Source: Pirellulaceae bacterium (lineage in GTDB: Bacteria; Planctomycetota; Planctomycetia; Pirellulales; Pirellulaceae). Taken from it: a DNA stretch of 47,935 nt. The number at the start of each line of letters is the position of its first letter. Position 1 is the stretch's first letter. This document shows, in pieces, positions 8,171-19,355 of this stretch. The notes below the pieces were generated by a model. It had not been told where the DNA came from. It did no database searches and saw nothing but the letters and a program-made list of their open reading frames with translations. The stretch covers positions 1 through 47,935 of the forward strand of contig JAKVBZ010000037.1 in the NCBI GenBank assembly GCA_022448645.1, read 5' to 3'. A program made the translations under genes and the position numbers.

Positions 8171-10552
8171 ATGTCAAAATCTCAACGTCTCACCCGAGGT
8201 GGACAAATGCAACGCCATGTCAATTTAACCGGATTCCTGACACTCGTCGTCATTGGTTCTATGACAGCAGTCGGAATCAGAATTCATTCGGCCTACGGTT
8301 CCGACGAACCTACTCCAACTCCCGCGAAACCGGCTCAGTTGAACGTTGGTTCCACCAATTCGACTGTGGAAACATTTCCCAGTTCACGCCGATCACGCAG
8401 TACTGCTTTAGAAAGTGGATCCAGGTCACAGTCGGGAGGTCGCCGCGCAACTTCTCTGCGTCAGCGGATGAAGTCCATTCGACAATCGTTGTCGGAACGC
8501 GATCCGAAAAGATTTCAGGCAGGTCGTCCCACACCTGTGAATAAAACGGCTGTGGATGTTAGTTCCTCCGATCCAATATCAGGTACTTCCAGCAATTCAC
8601 AGGAAGAACCTTCGTTGACTGCCATTCCAGAAGGATCGTCTGACGACGTGGTCTCAGACAAACTGGAACCAACCGCAGATCATGAATTGGTTGACGGCAG
8701 CAATGACCTGGTTGTGGAACACCGGCCCCTTAAGCTGAAAAGTACGGCCAGTGAGACAAACACTAACGTCAACGCTCTTCGAATCGAAGAACAGGGTACC
8801 GACCTAATCGAAGAACAGGGTACCGACCTAATCGAAGAACAGGGTACCGACCTAATCCAAGAACAGGGTACCGACGACCCTGTGCTATCGGCTGAAGTAG
8901 TGCAGGAAAGTGGCCTGCAACCTCTGTCACGGGATTCCGAACCACTTTCCAATAGCCTGCCGATTCAGGAACCACAAAAAGAAGAGATCATTGTGTCAAA
9001 CAACGATCCAGCTGTAACGACCGAGCCTCTCCTTAACAAGGGATTATCGGAAGTGACACCGGTTGGTTCACAAGCCGGAGATCAGACTACACCTGCGGAT
9101 GAACCTATCTTCACGAGCCAAAGTCCTGTACTGCGCGTGGTCACGCACGGCCCGAGGACGGTCGTGGTCGGCAAAGAATCGGCATACATTTTGAAAGTGC
9201 AAAATGCTAGTGACCAGCCTGCCAACGGTGTCGTGATCGATGTCAAAATTCCCTCAGGAGCAGACGTAACCCAAGCAAATGCCACGAATGGTCGCGCTCG
9301 ACATGAAGCAGTGGGTGAGCAAGAGGGGCGTGTTCGCTGGAACATCGAACAAGTCGACCCACATTCCATCGAAGAGATCACCATCCATGTGGTGCCACGA
9401 GACAACAACCCATTTGAACTTGCCGTCAATTGGTCGTTCAATCCAGAGGCTTCTTTTGCACAGATCGATGTGCAAGAGCCTAAGCTAGAAATATTGCTTA
9501 CCGGGCCCAGTGACATCCTTTATGGTCAAAGCAAGGTCTACACCATTATCGTCCGGAATCCCGGAACTGGGGATGCCGAGAACGTAGTGCTGAATCTGCT
9601 ACCAATCAATCGCAACGACGCTGCCGGTGTGCGGCGACTCGGTACACTTCAAGCCGGCCGTAGCGAACAGATTGATGTCGAACTGACGGCTCAACAGCCG
9701 GGACAGATCTGGATTCGCGCTCAGGCCTTCGGAAACAACGGATTACGCGCAGAAGTGTCAGAAGAGGTATTGGTCCGTCGCGCCAATTTGGAAGTTTCCC
9801 TGGCGGCACCAGAAGTCAAATACGCTGGAACCGTGGCCGAGTACGACGTAAGAGTCGTTAACTCCGGCGACGCTGTCGCAGAAAATGTGGTAGCTACTGC
9901 CGTTTTGCCTCAAGGTGCTGCTTATGTGAACGGTGGCGGAAACAATGCACAGTACGACGAGACAAGTGGTCGAGTCACCTGGACGCTAGACAGCCTATCT
10001 CCAGGAGCTCAACGTACAGTTAGTCTGAAATGCGTCCTAGGTACTCCCGGTGCTAACCGACTTGAAGTGGTCGCTGAAGCGGCTGACGACCTGGCATCGT
10101 TCCAGTCCACTGTGACCATGGTGGAAGCACTGGCAGACCTGAAGCTGACCATAGAGGATCCGCAAGGGCCTGTGTCGATTGACGATACAGCTGTGTATGA
10201 GGTTCATTTGGTGAATCGGGGTTCAAAACCGGCAGAATCTATCCGCGTCTACGCGTTCTTCTCAGAAGGAATTGAGGCTACGGAAGTACTCGGAGGCGAA
10301 GCACGGATCGAACCGGGCCAAGTCGTCTTTGAAGAAATCGACCAGATCGGACCTGGCCAGGAATTCCTGTTCAAGATTACCGCCAAAGCTAGTGAAGTCG
10401 GTGACCACATCTTTCGCGCGGAAGTCACCTGCCAAGATCCGGACACTGAGTTGGCTGCTCAAGAGACCACACGATTCTACGGTAAAATTGACCGAGAAAC
10501 CGTGGCAGATGAGTCTCAGGGTGCCAACGAAGAGGCTGCCGTGCGACGCTAA
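8171..10552 (+). CDS. Large secreted protein with DUF11-type Ig-like repeats
   Basis: 793 aa. A hydrophobic segment at residues about 17-37 (LTGFLTLVVIGSMTAVGI) preceded by basic residues is an export signal. Residues 40-310 are low complexity, rich in S, T, E and Q, and include four tandem copies of an 8-residue unit (IEEQGTDL). The C-terminal 480 residues hold about four beta-sandwich repeats of the DUF11/CARDB kind, each with the pattern YILKVQNASDQPANGVVIDV, YTIIVRNPGTGDAENVVLNL, YDVRVVNSGDAVAENVVATA or YEVHLVNRGSKPAESIRVYA. Such repeats form extracellular stalks. No catalytic domain is seen. It is probably a surface or periplasmic structural protein. Confidence 0.85.
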   Translation: MSKSQRLTRGGQMQRHVNLTGFLTLVVIGSMTAVGIRIHSAYGSDEPTPTPAKPAQLNVGSTNSTVETFPSSRRSRSTALESGSRSQSGGRRATSLRQRMKSIRQSLSERDPKRFQAGRPTPVNKTAVDVSSSDPISGTSSNSQEEPSLTAIPEGSSDDVVSDKLEPTADHELVDGSNDLVVEHRPLKLKSTASETNTNVNALRIEEQGTDLIEEQGTDLIEEQGTDLIQEQGTDDPVLSAEVVQESGLQPLSRDSEPLSNSLPIQEPQKEEIIVSNNDPAVTTEPLLNKGLSEVTPVGSQAGDQTTPADEPIFTSQSPVLRVVTHGPRTVVVGKESAYILKVQNASDQPANGVVIDVKIPSGADVTQANATNGRARHEAVGEQEGRVRWNIEQVDPHSIEEITIHVVPRDNNPFELAVNWSFNPEASFAQIDVQEPKLEILLTGPSDILYGQSKVYTIIVRNPGTGDAENVVLNLLPINRNDAAGVRRLGTLQAGRSEQIDVELTAQQPGQIWIRAQAFGNNGLRAEVSEEVLVRRANLEVSLAAPEVKYAGTVAEYDVRVVNSGDAVAENVVATAVLPQGAAYVNGGGNNAQYDETSGRVTWTLDSLSPGAQRTVSLKCVLGTPGANRLEVVAEAADDLASFQSTVTMVEALADLKLTIEDPQGPVSIDDTAVYEVHLVNRGSKPAESIRVYAFFSEGIEATEVLGGEARIEPGQVVFEEIDQIGPGQEFLFKITAKASEVGDHIFRAEVTCQDPDTELAAQETTRFYGKIDRETVADESQGANEEAAVRR
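8783..8878 (+). repeat. Four tandem 24-bp repeats inside the DUF11 gene
   Basis: Three identical 24-bp units (8783-8806, 8807-8830, 8831-8854) and a fourth with small changes (8855-8878) encode IEEQGTDL three times, then IQEQGTDD. Identity at the DNA level, including third codon positions, points to recent duplication. The unit length is a multiple of three, so copy number can change without a frameshift. Confidence 0.95.
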
Positions 10553-10676
10553 GATCGCATGAGCCAGCCGAATCGCGCCGCCACGTGCGTTCGTTCTCGG
10601 CGGTGGGAACGGATGCACGTTGAGCGTCGCGGAGCGGTAACCTTGGCGCACCGACTTCTATTCGGGCTAACAAAGA

Positions 10677-12260
10677 CTATTCCCACTCAATGGTGGCCGG
10701 TGGTTTGCTGCTGATGTCGTAGCAAACGCGATTAACGCCATCGACTTCATTAATGATCCGCGTCGACATCCGTGACAACAGATCGTAGGGTAGATGGCTC
10801 CAATCTGCCGTCATGAAATCGTCGGTATCGACCGAACGGACAACGACCGTATTGTCGTACGTCCGCGCGTCTCCCATAACACCGACACTCTGAACCGGTA
10901 ACAGCACGGCAAAAGCCTGTGACGTTTGACGATATAAGCCGGCTTCTTTGATCTCCGACACGACGATGACGTCGGCTTCGCGAAGGATGTCAAGCCTTTC
11001 GCGGGTCACAGGTCCTAAGCAACGCACCGCCAATCCAGGGCCGGGGAAAGGATGCCGCCACACCAACTCAGCAGGCAATCCCAGCTCGATCCCCAAACGG
11101 CGCACTTCGTCTTTGAACAAATCACGCAAAGGTTCAATCAGCTCGAAACCTAGCTCACTAGGCAACCCGCCAACATTGTGATGTAGCTTGATCGTTGCGG
11201 CCGGTCCGTCGGGAGCAGCACCACTTTCGATCACGTCCGGGTACAACGTCCCCTGAGCCAGAAAACGAGCATCTTCGATCTTTTCTGCTTCTTTTTTGAA
11301 ACATTCAATGAATGTGTGGCCAATACGAAGCCGTTTTTCCTGTGGGTCGGTCACTCCCTTAAGTGCGTCTAGGAAAAGGTCCTCAGCAGCTACAACATGC
11401 AGGTCCGTTTGAAAGTGATTGGAAAATTCCGAAATCACTGTCTCCTGCTCCGCCTTGCGCAATAATCCGTTGTTGACCAAGATGCAGGAAAGCTGAGAAC
11501 CAATGGCCCGATAAAGCAACGCTGCCGTGACGGACGAATCAACACCTCCCGACAACCCACAAATCACACGACCTGGCCCAACGCGTTGTCGTAAACGCTC
11601 CACAGTTTCGTCCGCAAAGGCACCAAGCTGCCAAGCCCCATCACAACCACAGATGCTCAGTACATAATTCCGCAATATCTGGTCACCATGCGCGGTATGT
11701 GTAACTTCGGGGTGAAACTGCAAACCATAGATAGGCAACTCACGATGCTTGACGGCCGCCACGGGACAGGTGCCGGTCGAAGCCAAAGGTTCGAAATTCT
11801 CGGAAATCTGAGTCACTTGATCGCCATGACTCATCCAAACATCTACTTCTTCCGGAATCCCTTGGAACAGTGCGTCTCCAGAATTCGTATGACACTTGGC
11901 TCTACCGTATTCTCGAGACGGCACGCTATGCACCTTACCTCCCAATTCGTCGCACGCAAGCTGCATACCATAGCAGATTCCCAATACGGGAATCCCCATG
12001 TCAAAAATGCCCGGATGGCACTTTGGAGCGGCGTTGCTGTAGACGCTGGAAGGGCCACCTGACAGGATCAAACCCTTTGCGTGGTGGCGCTTAATCGCTT
12101 CCGGTGAGATGTCATGCTTGACGATCTCACAATATACGTGCTGTTCACGAACCCGCCGTGCAATCAGTCGCGCATATTGCGAACCAAAGTCCAACACCAA
12201 TATTCGTTGTTGGGCAACTTGAGAACCGGTTGTTTCCTCAACGACAATCTGTTCTTGCAT
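10677..12260 (-). CDS. guaA: GMP synthase (glutamine-hydrolysing)
   Basis: Converts XMP to GMP using glutamine and ATP. It is 527 aa, normal length. The class I amidotransferase domain comes first, with nucleophile Cys96 in GICYGMQ and the His183/Glu185 pair in HPEVTHT. The ATP pyrophosphatase domain follows with the PP-loop SGGVDSS at 237-243, then the dimerisation domain with HHNVGGLP and a C-terminus ending in KPPATIEWE, the family's invariant end. The start ATG gives about 17 residues before [10 protein letters not shown], a little longer than usual. It is divergent from surE and convergent with the DUF11 gene. Confidence 0.98.
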   Translation of the reverse strand: MQEQIVVEETTGSQVAQQRILVLDFGSQYARLIARRVREQHVYCEIVKHDISPEAIKRHHAKGLILSGGPSSVYSNAAPKCHPGIFDMGIPVLGICYGMQLACDELGGKVHSVPSREYGRAKCHTNSGDALFQGIPEEVDVWMSHGDQVTQISENFEPLASTGTCPVAAVKHRELPIYGLQFHPEVTHTAHGDQILRNYVLSICGCDGAWQLGAFADETVERLRQRVGPGRVICGLSGGVDSSVTAALLYRAIGSQLSCILVNNGLLRKAEQETVISEFSNHFQTDLHVVAAEDLFLDALKGVTDPQEKRLRIGHTFIECFKKEAEKIEDARFLAQGTLYPDVIESGAAPDGPAATIKLHHNVGGLPSELGFELIEPLRDLFKDEVRRLGIELGLPAELVWRHPFPGPGLAVRCLGPVTRERLDILREADVIVVSEIKEAGLYRQTSQAFAVLLPVQSVGVMGDARTYDNTVVVRSVDTDDFMTADWSHLPYDLLSRMSTRIINEVDGVNRVCYDISSKPPATIEWE

Positions 12261-12564
12261 GGGAAATTAAGGGGCTTACCCCGCGTAGGCTATCGTCCAT
12301 TTCATTATTGCGCAAAGGGTTAGTTTTATCGTTGCAATGCCGTGTGTCAATTGGCGATCTGATAGGTCGCAAGTTGATCTCATTAGCAGAAAGCGTTATC
12401 CTGTAATTCCATCGCTAAATGAGCGAACTCATCCGCATGGTTTGGACGCACCAAGTACCTTCAGGGCCATAAGCACCTTCAGGGCCACCTGTCACCGTCC
12501 GCGCTAAGTTGCAAGAATCGAATATGGTCCATCGCAACGAACGCCGGTCTTGAGAACAACCATC
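12261..12564. other. Divergent intergenic region guaA/surE
   Basis: About 300 nt. It holds the candidate guaA promoter and two copies of ACCTTCAGGGCCA (12457-12469 and 12475-12487, 18-bp period). No purine riboswitch core was recognised. No promoter for surE was recognised. Confidence 0.5.
12323..12350 (-). promoter_or_regulatory. Candidate promoter for guaA
   Basis: On the minus strand, TTGACA (12350-12345), a 16-nt spacer and TAAAAC (12328-12323). It lies about 60 nt upstream of the guaA ATG. This is a consensus match by eye; other promoters in the 300-nt divergent gap are possible. Confidence 0.4.
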
Positions 12565-13323
12565 GTGCAGATTCTACTAACCAATGATGATGGGATCTAC
12601 GCACCAGGCCTGAATGCCCTCAAAGAAGTTCTCCAACAATATGGCGACATCACGGTAGTCGCCCCAGCCACCGAACAAAGTGGCGTCAGTCACTCCATTA
12701 CCTACCTTAGCCCCATTATTTGTCGAGAAGTGTACGACGGTGATGTTCGCCGAGGGTGGGCCGTCGGGGGAAGTCCGGCTGACTGCGTGAAACTCGGAGT
12801 TTTCGAATACTGCCCAGAACGACCTCAGCTCGTGGTCAGCGGCATCAACGGTGGACTTAATGCCGGTATTAACGTGCTCTATTCGGGTACCGTCGCTGCC
12901 GCCATTGAAGGTGCTTTTTTTGGCATTACGAGTATCGCTGTCTCCTTGGAATATGACGAACATGCCAACTTCCCCAAGGCAGCACAAATCGCAGGTCGTA
13001 TGATTGAACGTATCCTGCAGGACAACGACCAGGGTGGCTCACTCTACAACCTGAACATTCCCACAGCTGCCATTCAAAGCCCCGACGTGCCCGATGTCCG
13101 CGTGGTTCCCATGGGACTAGCTCGTTACGGTGACCATTTTATTCGGCGACAAGATCCTGTGGGTCGAACTTATTTTTGGGCGACGACAGACCCACCACCC
13201 GAAAAAACCGAACACGAGACCGACATTACAGCACTCGATGATGGGTTTATCACATTGACACCACTCGATTACAACTTAACGAACAAAGCACAACTGTCCC
13301 GCCTGCGGGAATGGGATTTTTAA
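12565..13323 (+). CDS. surE: 5'/3'-nucleotidase SurE
   Basis: Divalent-metal nucleoside monophosphate phosphatase of the survival protein E family. Metal ligands are in LTNDDGI (Asp-Asp), the Ser of EQSGVSHSIT, and the Asn of SGINGGLNAGINVLYSGTV, all intact. The frame is open from a TTG at 12550, but the family starts just before ILLTNDDG, so GTG 12565 (252 aa) is the better start. The lipoprotein gene follows after 2 nt, so the two are surely co-transcribed. Confidence 0.93.
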   Translation: MQILLTNDDGIYAPGLNALKEVLQQYGDITVVAPATEQSGVSHSITYLSPIICREVYDGDVRRGWAVGGSPADCVKLGVFEYCPERPQLVVSGINGGLNAGINVLYSGTVAAAIEGAFFGITSIAVSLEYDEHANFPKAAQIAGRMIERILQDNDQGGSLYNLNIPTAAIQSPDVPDVRVVPMGLARYGDHFIRRQDPVGRTYFWATTDPPPEKTEHETDITALDDGFITLTPLDYNLTNKAQLSRLREWDF

Positions 13324-13325
13324 CC

Positions 13326-13808
13326 ATGAGTCCCTTGCAAATTGTCAGCCGCATCTCCCGCGCATTGACAATGCTGATCTGCCTGGTGCACTCCACAGGC
13401 TGCAATCAGCTCTCCCAACCAGGGTCGCCCATAAATGGACAAGGTCATACGAAAAATGAAAGTTCAGCAGAAGAAAATACCAGCGGTCACCAAACGGTCG
13501 AAACCGTCACCGAACCCGTGATCACGGAAGTCGGCAAGCGAGCTCAGAACTACAAGGGAGAAACTGGGCTGGTAGTGACACCGATTCGAGCCTTGATGCG
13601 AACAGAAGAAAAAGTCGTCTTCGAAATCCAAATTCCGCACGCAATGCAACTCTACAAGGCCCTGCAGGGTAACGCTCCGCGAACAGAAGAAGAATTCATG
13701 CAACACATCATTGGGGCCAACAAAATCCACCTCCCGGAACTCCCAGCCGGTCACAAATACGAATACGACCCTGAGGGCGAACAGCTGATGGTCCGCAGAA
13801 ACCCATAG
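13326..13808 (+). CDS. Putative lipoprotein, unknown function
   Basis: 160 aa from ATG 13326, which lies 2 nt after the surE stop. The N-terminus has a hydrophobic stretch ending in LVHSTGCNQ, an imperfect lipobox (Cys at residue 26 with Gly at -1), so it is probably lipid-anchored. A linker rich in S, E, T and N follows (residues 30-75). The C-terminal half has a compact region with VTPIRALMRTEEKVVF, HAMQLYKALQGNAPRTEEEFMQHII and ELPAGHKYEYDPEGEQLMV. I recognise the latter as typical of small planctomycete secreted proteins but can give no function. Confidence 0.7.
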   Translation: MSPLQIVSRISRALTMLICLVHSTGCNQLSQPGSPINGQGHTKNESSAEENTSGHQTVETVTEPVITEVGKRAQNYKGETGLVVTPIRALMRTEEKVVFEIQIPHAMQLYKALQGNAPRTEEEFMQHIIGANKIHLPELPAGHKYEYDPEGEQLMVRRNP

Positions 13809-13852
13809 CCAGCTACCGCCGCCTCCCCCATCTTTCTGCCTCACGTCTTTCC

Positions 13853-13893
13853 GCTGTGGTGTTGTCTTTTAGCAACACAGCACGTGTTTTTTT
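13853..13893 (+). terminator. Candidate intrinsic terminator after surE-lipoprotein
   Basis: GTGTTG pairs with CAACAC around an 8-nt loop (13859-13878). The stem is extended by GCT/AGC beyond a 3-nt bulge. It is followed after 5 nt by seven T residues (13887-13893). It lies 45 nt downstream of the lipoprotein stop. Confidence 0.5.
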
Positions 13894-14040
13894 GTCAACA
13901 AAAAGAATGGTTCCAACGGTTCTATCTACGGTCACCCCCTTAATAAGTGAGGTCCGCTGAGTGGAACGGGGTTTGCTTCACTAGGTAAGGCTCATCGTGC
14001 ATTTGACGGCCAGGCAACCATCTTTCCCGCGAGGCTCTCC

Positions 14041-14667
14041 ATGAGGCACTTTAACTCCTTCCTTGCCGGTTTTGTGGTGCTATTTTGCTGTTTCGGACAG
14101 ATAGAATCTGCCGAATGGATTTCCGACCCATCCTACTACACCCACAGCCCCGAAACGGGAACAAGAGTCACACAATTTGCACCTGTCGGACCATTCTATT
14201 GGCCGGCTCGTCCCGACTTCGTCGAGAGTGGATATCACCACGAACGGAGCAGTATTCGCGTGGGTGATAGTAGCGACAATTACGTACGTGTTACTCGGTG
14301 GGGTGAACCGGTAAGACCTTATGGCGAATGGCAATTCCCATATCGCCCATATTCCGTGCCCTACGACATGTGGGGACCGCCGTTTCCTCAATTCGGATAC
14401 GCACCATATTACGGAGTTGGGCCAGGTTTCGGGCCAGGTTTCGGGCCAGGTGTTGGGCCAGGTGTTGGGCCAGGCGTTGGGTTTCCCGACAGCAGACGCT
14501 TGCCCTACGCTCAGCCGTTCACCAATGACACGTGGTACGACCGCCGTACACGGCCTCAGGGACGAGCCCCCCGCCAAGACCCTTATGACACGCAATTCTT
14601 TTACCGACGCGACGAAGCTTGGCGAGACCCTCTCGAAGGAATGCCGCCGGGGGACATGGACGGGTAA
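14041..14667 (+). CDS. Secreted Pro/Gly/Tyr-rich protein with GPG repeats
   Basis: 208 aa, function not recognised. A signal peptide spans residues 1-24 (ends FGQIESAEW). The mature part is rich in Pro, Tyr, Arg and Trp. Near residue 125 it has five tandem copies of a 4-residue repeat of the form VGPG or FGPG. No Cys remains after the signal peptide and no enzyme motif is seen. Composition suggests a flexible surface or cell-wall associated protein. ATG 14041 follows CGAGGCTCTCC, a weak ribosome site. Confidence 0.75.
   Translation: MRHFNSFLAGFVVLFCCFGQIESAEWISDPSYYTHSPETGTRVTQFAPVGPFYWPARPDFVESGYHHERSSIRVGDSSDNYVRVTRWGEPVRPYGEWQFPYRPYSVPYDMWGPPFPQFGYAPYYGVGPGFGPGFGPGVGPGVGPGVGFPDSRRLPYAQPFTNDTWYDRRTRPQGRAPRQDPYDTQFFYRRDEAWRDPLEGMPPGDMDG
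14416..14475 (+). repeat. Five 12-bp tandem units coding for (V/F)GPG
   Basis: Units begin at 14416, 14428, 14440, 14452 and 14464. They differ only in the first codon (GTT or TTC) and the last base. They lie in frame within the secreted protein gene. Confidence 0.9.
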
Positions 14668-14754
14668 GCCGGACGGTTCATCGAACCTCATGCCCCCTGA
14701 TCTACACAAGGTGCTGAACTGTCCAACGGTTGCCGTCGCCGGTAAAATATTCGT

Positions 14755-15075
14755 ATGACTAGTGTACGGACTCTTCCGGCTCTCACCGAATCACCTTGGT
14801 TCTGGATCTGCCTGTTTTCCAGCGGAGGCATTGTCGCACTTGTTCTGGGAACAGAAAGAATCTCTTTCCGGCAAGCGCAGATCGAGCGCGAGTATCGTGC
14901 CCGACAATTGTCGGGCACCACCATTCTTGACGAAGGGACTGAACAACCACTTCCTCAACCTTTTCTGACTCGCATTACCATGCGGCCTCTGTTATTCGGA
15001 CTCGGTATTGTGGCGTTGCTATCCTGGACAATACTGTGGTGGCAACGGTGGCAGTCATCGCGTTTAAACAATTAG
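14755..15075 (+). CDS. Small membrane protein, two transmembrane segments
   Basis: 106 aa, unknown. Two hydrophobic helices are plain: residues about 13-31 (WFWICLFSSGGIVALVLG) and about 80-98 (PLLFGLGIVALLSWTILWW). A charged loop of about 45 residues separates them (RISFRQAQIEREYRARQ). It lies 47 nt upstream of another two-helix protein on the same strand, so the two probably form an operon and may interact. Confidence 0.7.
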   Translation: MTSVRTLPALTESPWFWICLFSSGGIVALVLGTERISFRQAQIEREYRARQLSGTTILDEGTEQPLPQPFLTRITMRPLLFGLGIVALLSWTILWWQRWQSSRLNN

Positions 15076-15122
15076 TAGATTCAGGGCGCAAATCCGTTGC
15101 TCTCAATGGAAACGGAGAATCT

Positions 15123-15653
15123 ATGATGTCTTGGCTCTTCGAAGACACTTTAGTAATTCTTTTTCTCGTCGTTGTCTCTGAAGCCATACTCTTGGGTGTC
15201 TGGATCCAAACCGGTCGCAGCTCAATGATCTTGGCAATGGTGGGAACCTTGATTCTGTGTGGGACGGCGTTGGTGATCGAGCGATTCGTGGTCACAGATC
15301 GGGAAGCCGTCGTGGTGACGTTGGAACAGATCGCACAAGACCTCAAAAAGAACGAACCACTCATTGTGGCAACACACGTCGCATCCACAGCGCCCGGATT
15401 GCGTCAGCAGGTGGAACGACAGATGCACCAGATCGAAATCAAAGACGCCGACATCAAGGGACGCCCGGAAGTGACCATCTTTTCACAAGGCGGTACAAAG
15501 ATGGCAGAAGCAGATCTGAAGGGCTTGGTAGTCGGAAGTGGCCGTAAAGGCTTCCTGCAAGACATCCATTACTTCCGACGTTTTATTGTACGTTTTCGCA
15601 ACGAGAAGGGGCGTTGGAAAATCTACGAATATGAAGAACAGAAACCGCTATGA
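15123..15653 (+). CDS. Membrane protein with cytoplasmic or periplasmic soluble domain
   Basis: 176 aa from ATG 15123 (GGAG 5 nt upstream); the frame is open from 15036 but that would overlap the previous gene. Two transmembrane helices come first (residues about 8-27, LVILFLVVVSEAILLGVW, and about 33-53, MILAMVGTLILCGTALVI). A soluble domain of about 115 residues follows, ending RRFIVRFRNEKGRWKIYEYEEQ, which has the shape of a nuclear transport factor 2-like (SnoaL) fold. Function unknown. The gene ends 30 nt from the convergent enolase gene. Confidence 0.7.
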   Translation: MMSWLFEDTLVILFLVVVSEAILLGVWIQTGRSSMILAMVGTLILCGTALVIERFVVTDREAVVVTLEQIAQDLKKNEPLIVATHVASTAPGLRQQVERQMHQIEIKDADIKGRPEVTIFSQGGTKMAEADLKGLVVGSGRKGFLQDIHYFRRFIVRFRNEKGRWKIYEYEEQKPL

Positions 15654-15683
15654 GCCGTTGTGTGTATTGGGGGCGATGGGCAA

Positions 15684-17400
<1,717 letters not shown>

Positions 17401-17991
17401 ATGTTCACGGGCCTCGTCGAAACGGCAGGTACGGTCACAAGCATCGTGGACCAACCTCCCGGCAAACTCCTGTCAATTTCTGCTAGTGGTTTCACCGCAG
17501 GCATTGATCTAGGGGCGAGTGTGTCCGTAAATGGATGTTGTTTGACCGTAATCGGGAACAACGCGGACACTTTGACGTTCGAAGCGGGCGAAGAAACCTT
17601 GCGACGTACCACGTTTTCCGATTTACAGACAAACGACGTGGTCAATCTCGAACGGTCGTTACGGGTCGGAGACGAATTGGGTGGCCACTGGGTAACCGGG
17701 CACATCGACACCGTCGGAACCATTACACAACGGAATGATCAAGGAGATTGGTCGGAGATATGGTGTGAAGTTCCTCCCGAATTCACTTCGCAATTAGTAA
17801 GTAAAGGCTCGGTCGCTATGGATGGTGTCAGCTTGACTGTTGTCAAAGTCGTCGACTGTCAGTTCAGCGTCGCCCTCATCCCACATACGCTCTCATTGAC
17901 AACTTTGGGGGACCGGCAAGCCGGAGACCGAATGAACATCGAAACTGACATCTTGGCCAAATACGTCGAACGACAACTACAGTCAAACTAA
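17401..17991 (+). CDS. ribE: Riboflavin synthase, alpha subunit
   Basis: Forms riboflavin from two molecules of 6,7-dimethyl-8-ribityllumazine. It is 196 aa, close to the normal 200-215. It begins MFTGLVETAGTV, the diagnostic N-terminus, and has two homologous lumazine-binding barrels (residues 1-95 and 96-190): VSVNGCCLTV and GHWVTGHIDTVG in the first half and VAMDGVSLTVV in the second. No other riboflavin gene is adjacent. rsmA starts 69 nt downstream on the same strand. Confidence 0.96.
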   Translation: MFTGLVETAGTVTSIVDQPPGKLLSISASGFTAGIDLGASVSVNGCCLTVIGNNADTLTFEAGEETLRRTTFSDLQTNDVVNLERSLRVGDELGGHWVTGHIDTVGTITQRNDQGDWSEIWCEVPPEFTSQLVSKGSVAMDGVSLTVVKVVDCQFSVALIPHTLSLTTLGDRQAGDRMNIETDILAKYVERQLQSN

Positions 17992-18060
17992 TCATGCTCG
18001 CACATTGGAAGCCAGCAATCCCATTTCCATCTTTGACGGCTCTTTTCCCTGTAATTCCCT

Positions 18061-18972
18061 ATGTCAGAACGGCAAACAACAAGCTACCTGATACGTCGAT
18101 TCGCCGAAGCTGGTATTCGACCCGACACACGTCACGGACAGAACTTCCTGATCGATCTAAACCTGCTTGGCTTGATAGCGGAATCGGCGAACCTATCCGA
18201 TAACGACGTCGTGCTAGAAGTCGGCACCGGAACGGGGAGCCTAACGGCGTTGTTGGCGAAATCGGCGGCGCACGTCGTCACGGTCGAAATCGATGCAACA
18301 CTGCATCAGCTGGCACGCGAATCCCTCGCAGCTATCGAAAACGTGACGATGCTCCAACAGGACGTACTTAAAAACAAAAACCTGTTACACCCGGATGTCC
18401 TCCAAGCAGTCAGGCAACCAATCCAAGAAGGTTCAGCGAGTCACTTCAAGCTGGTCGCCAACTTACCCTACAACGTGGCAACACCGATCATTTCCAATTT
18501 ACTGTCAACCGACATTTTTCCCACTTCTATGACGGTCACCATCCAAAAAGAATTGGCAGATCGGATGATCGCATCGCCTGGAACCAAAGACTACAGTGCA
18601 CTGAGCATCTGGATACAAAGCCAATGTGAGGTGCAGGTGGTGCGAGTGATGCCACCAAGTTGTTTTTGGCCTCGGCCTAAAGTCAATTCAGCGATCATTC
18701 ATATCGAACCGCAGGCAAAACTTCGGGAACGCATTCCGCATCCAGATCTTTTTCATACCTTCGTTCGGTCCATGTTCTTCCATCGCCGAAAACTGCTCCG
18801 GCGCGTCTTACTGAGCGCCTACAAAGGCCAATTCACCAAACCCGATGTCGATCGTATCCTAGGAACTCTAGGCTGGCGCGGCGAAACGCGCGCCGAGCAA
18901 TTAACTGTCGAAGAAATGATACGACTGTTTCAAACCGTTCGTGAAGAACTCCGGACTTTGGGGCATAGCTGA
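18061..18972 (+). CDS. rsmA: 16S rRNA dimethyladenosine transferase
   Basis: SAM-dependent enzyme (KsgA) that dimethylates two adjacent adenosines near the 3' end of 16S rRNA during small-subunit assembly. It is 303 aa. It shows RHGQNFLIDLNL, the SAM-binding motif VLEVGTGTGSLTALLA, an acidic strand VVTVEID, the catalytic NLPYNVATPI, and the C-terminal substrate domain with PPSCFWPRPKVNSAII. An insertion of about 15 residues (LHPDVLQAVRQPIQEGSA) precedes the NLPY motif, as in other planctomycete homologues as far as I recall. Confidence 0.95.
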   Translation: MSERQTTSYLIRRFAEAGIRPDTRHGQNFLIDLNLLGLIAESANLSDNDVVLEVGTGTGSLTALLAKSAAHVVTVEIDATLHQLARESLAAIENVTMLQQDVLKNKNLLHPDVLQAVRQPIQEGSASHFKLVANLPYNVATPIISNLLSTDIFPTSMTVTIQKELADRMIASPGTKDYSALSIWIQSQCEVQVVRVMPPSCFWPRPKVNSAIIHIEPQAKLRERIPHPDLFHTFVRSMFFHRRKLLRRVLLSAYKGQFTKPDVDRILGTLGWRGETRAEQLTVEEMIRLFQTVREELRTLGHS

Positions 18973-19127
18973 AAGACCTTGGCTGTGATAACATACATGG
19001 TTACTGTCGTGGACGAGTACCTGAAACCAAAAACTCGTTTGCATGAGAATTGCTACTCGACGCCAAAATCGTCGGGAGACCATCGGAAGGAACAGAGCCT
19101 GGCAAGCCGCAACATGAAGGTGTCTCT

Positions 19128-19355
19128 ATGAAGTTTATCGAAATGACAGGAAGTTGCTTGTCCGAGCTAGTCAAGGATGATGAATTGCACGCAGACGACC
19201 TGAAATCGTCTGGGCTCAAAGACGATACCATCGTTCGCATCAACCAACAGGGCGACATTGAACTTCGCCGTGCGGATCGTTGGGATGTCATCGGTGGCCT
19301 TATCGGCGATTTCGCCGAGCGTGTGAAGGCAGAAACCGGGTTGGATTGGGCTTAG
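19128..19355 (+). CDS. Small conserved hypothetical protein
   Basis: 75 aa from ATG 19128 with GAAGG 8 nt upstream. The frame is open from 19050, but the upstream residues look non-coding. The acidic protein (pI low, many D and E) has a small beta-rich part, DDTIVRINQQGDIELRRADRWDVIGGL, then a short helix. I know no function. It lies 155 nt after rsmA on the same strand. Confidence 0.65.
   Translation: MKFIEMTGSCLSELVKDDELHADDLKSSGLKDDTIVRINQQGDIELRRADRWDVIGGLIGDFAERVKAETGLDWA

Noticed and set aside
10553..10676. Bidirectional terminator between the DUF11 gene and guaA
   Set aside because: A 5-bp CCGCC/GGCGG stem with a 16-nt loop is present, but no T-tract follows on either strand.
12261..12320. 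Leader peptide and attenuator for guaA
   Set aside because: A 9-codon frame and a 4-bp GGGG/CCCC stem exist, but without a T-tract or relevant codons.
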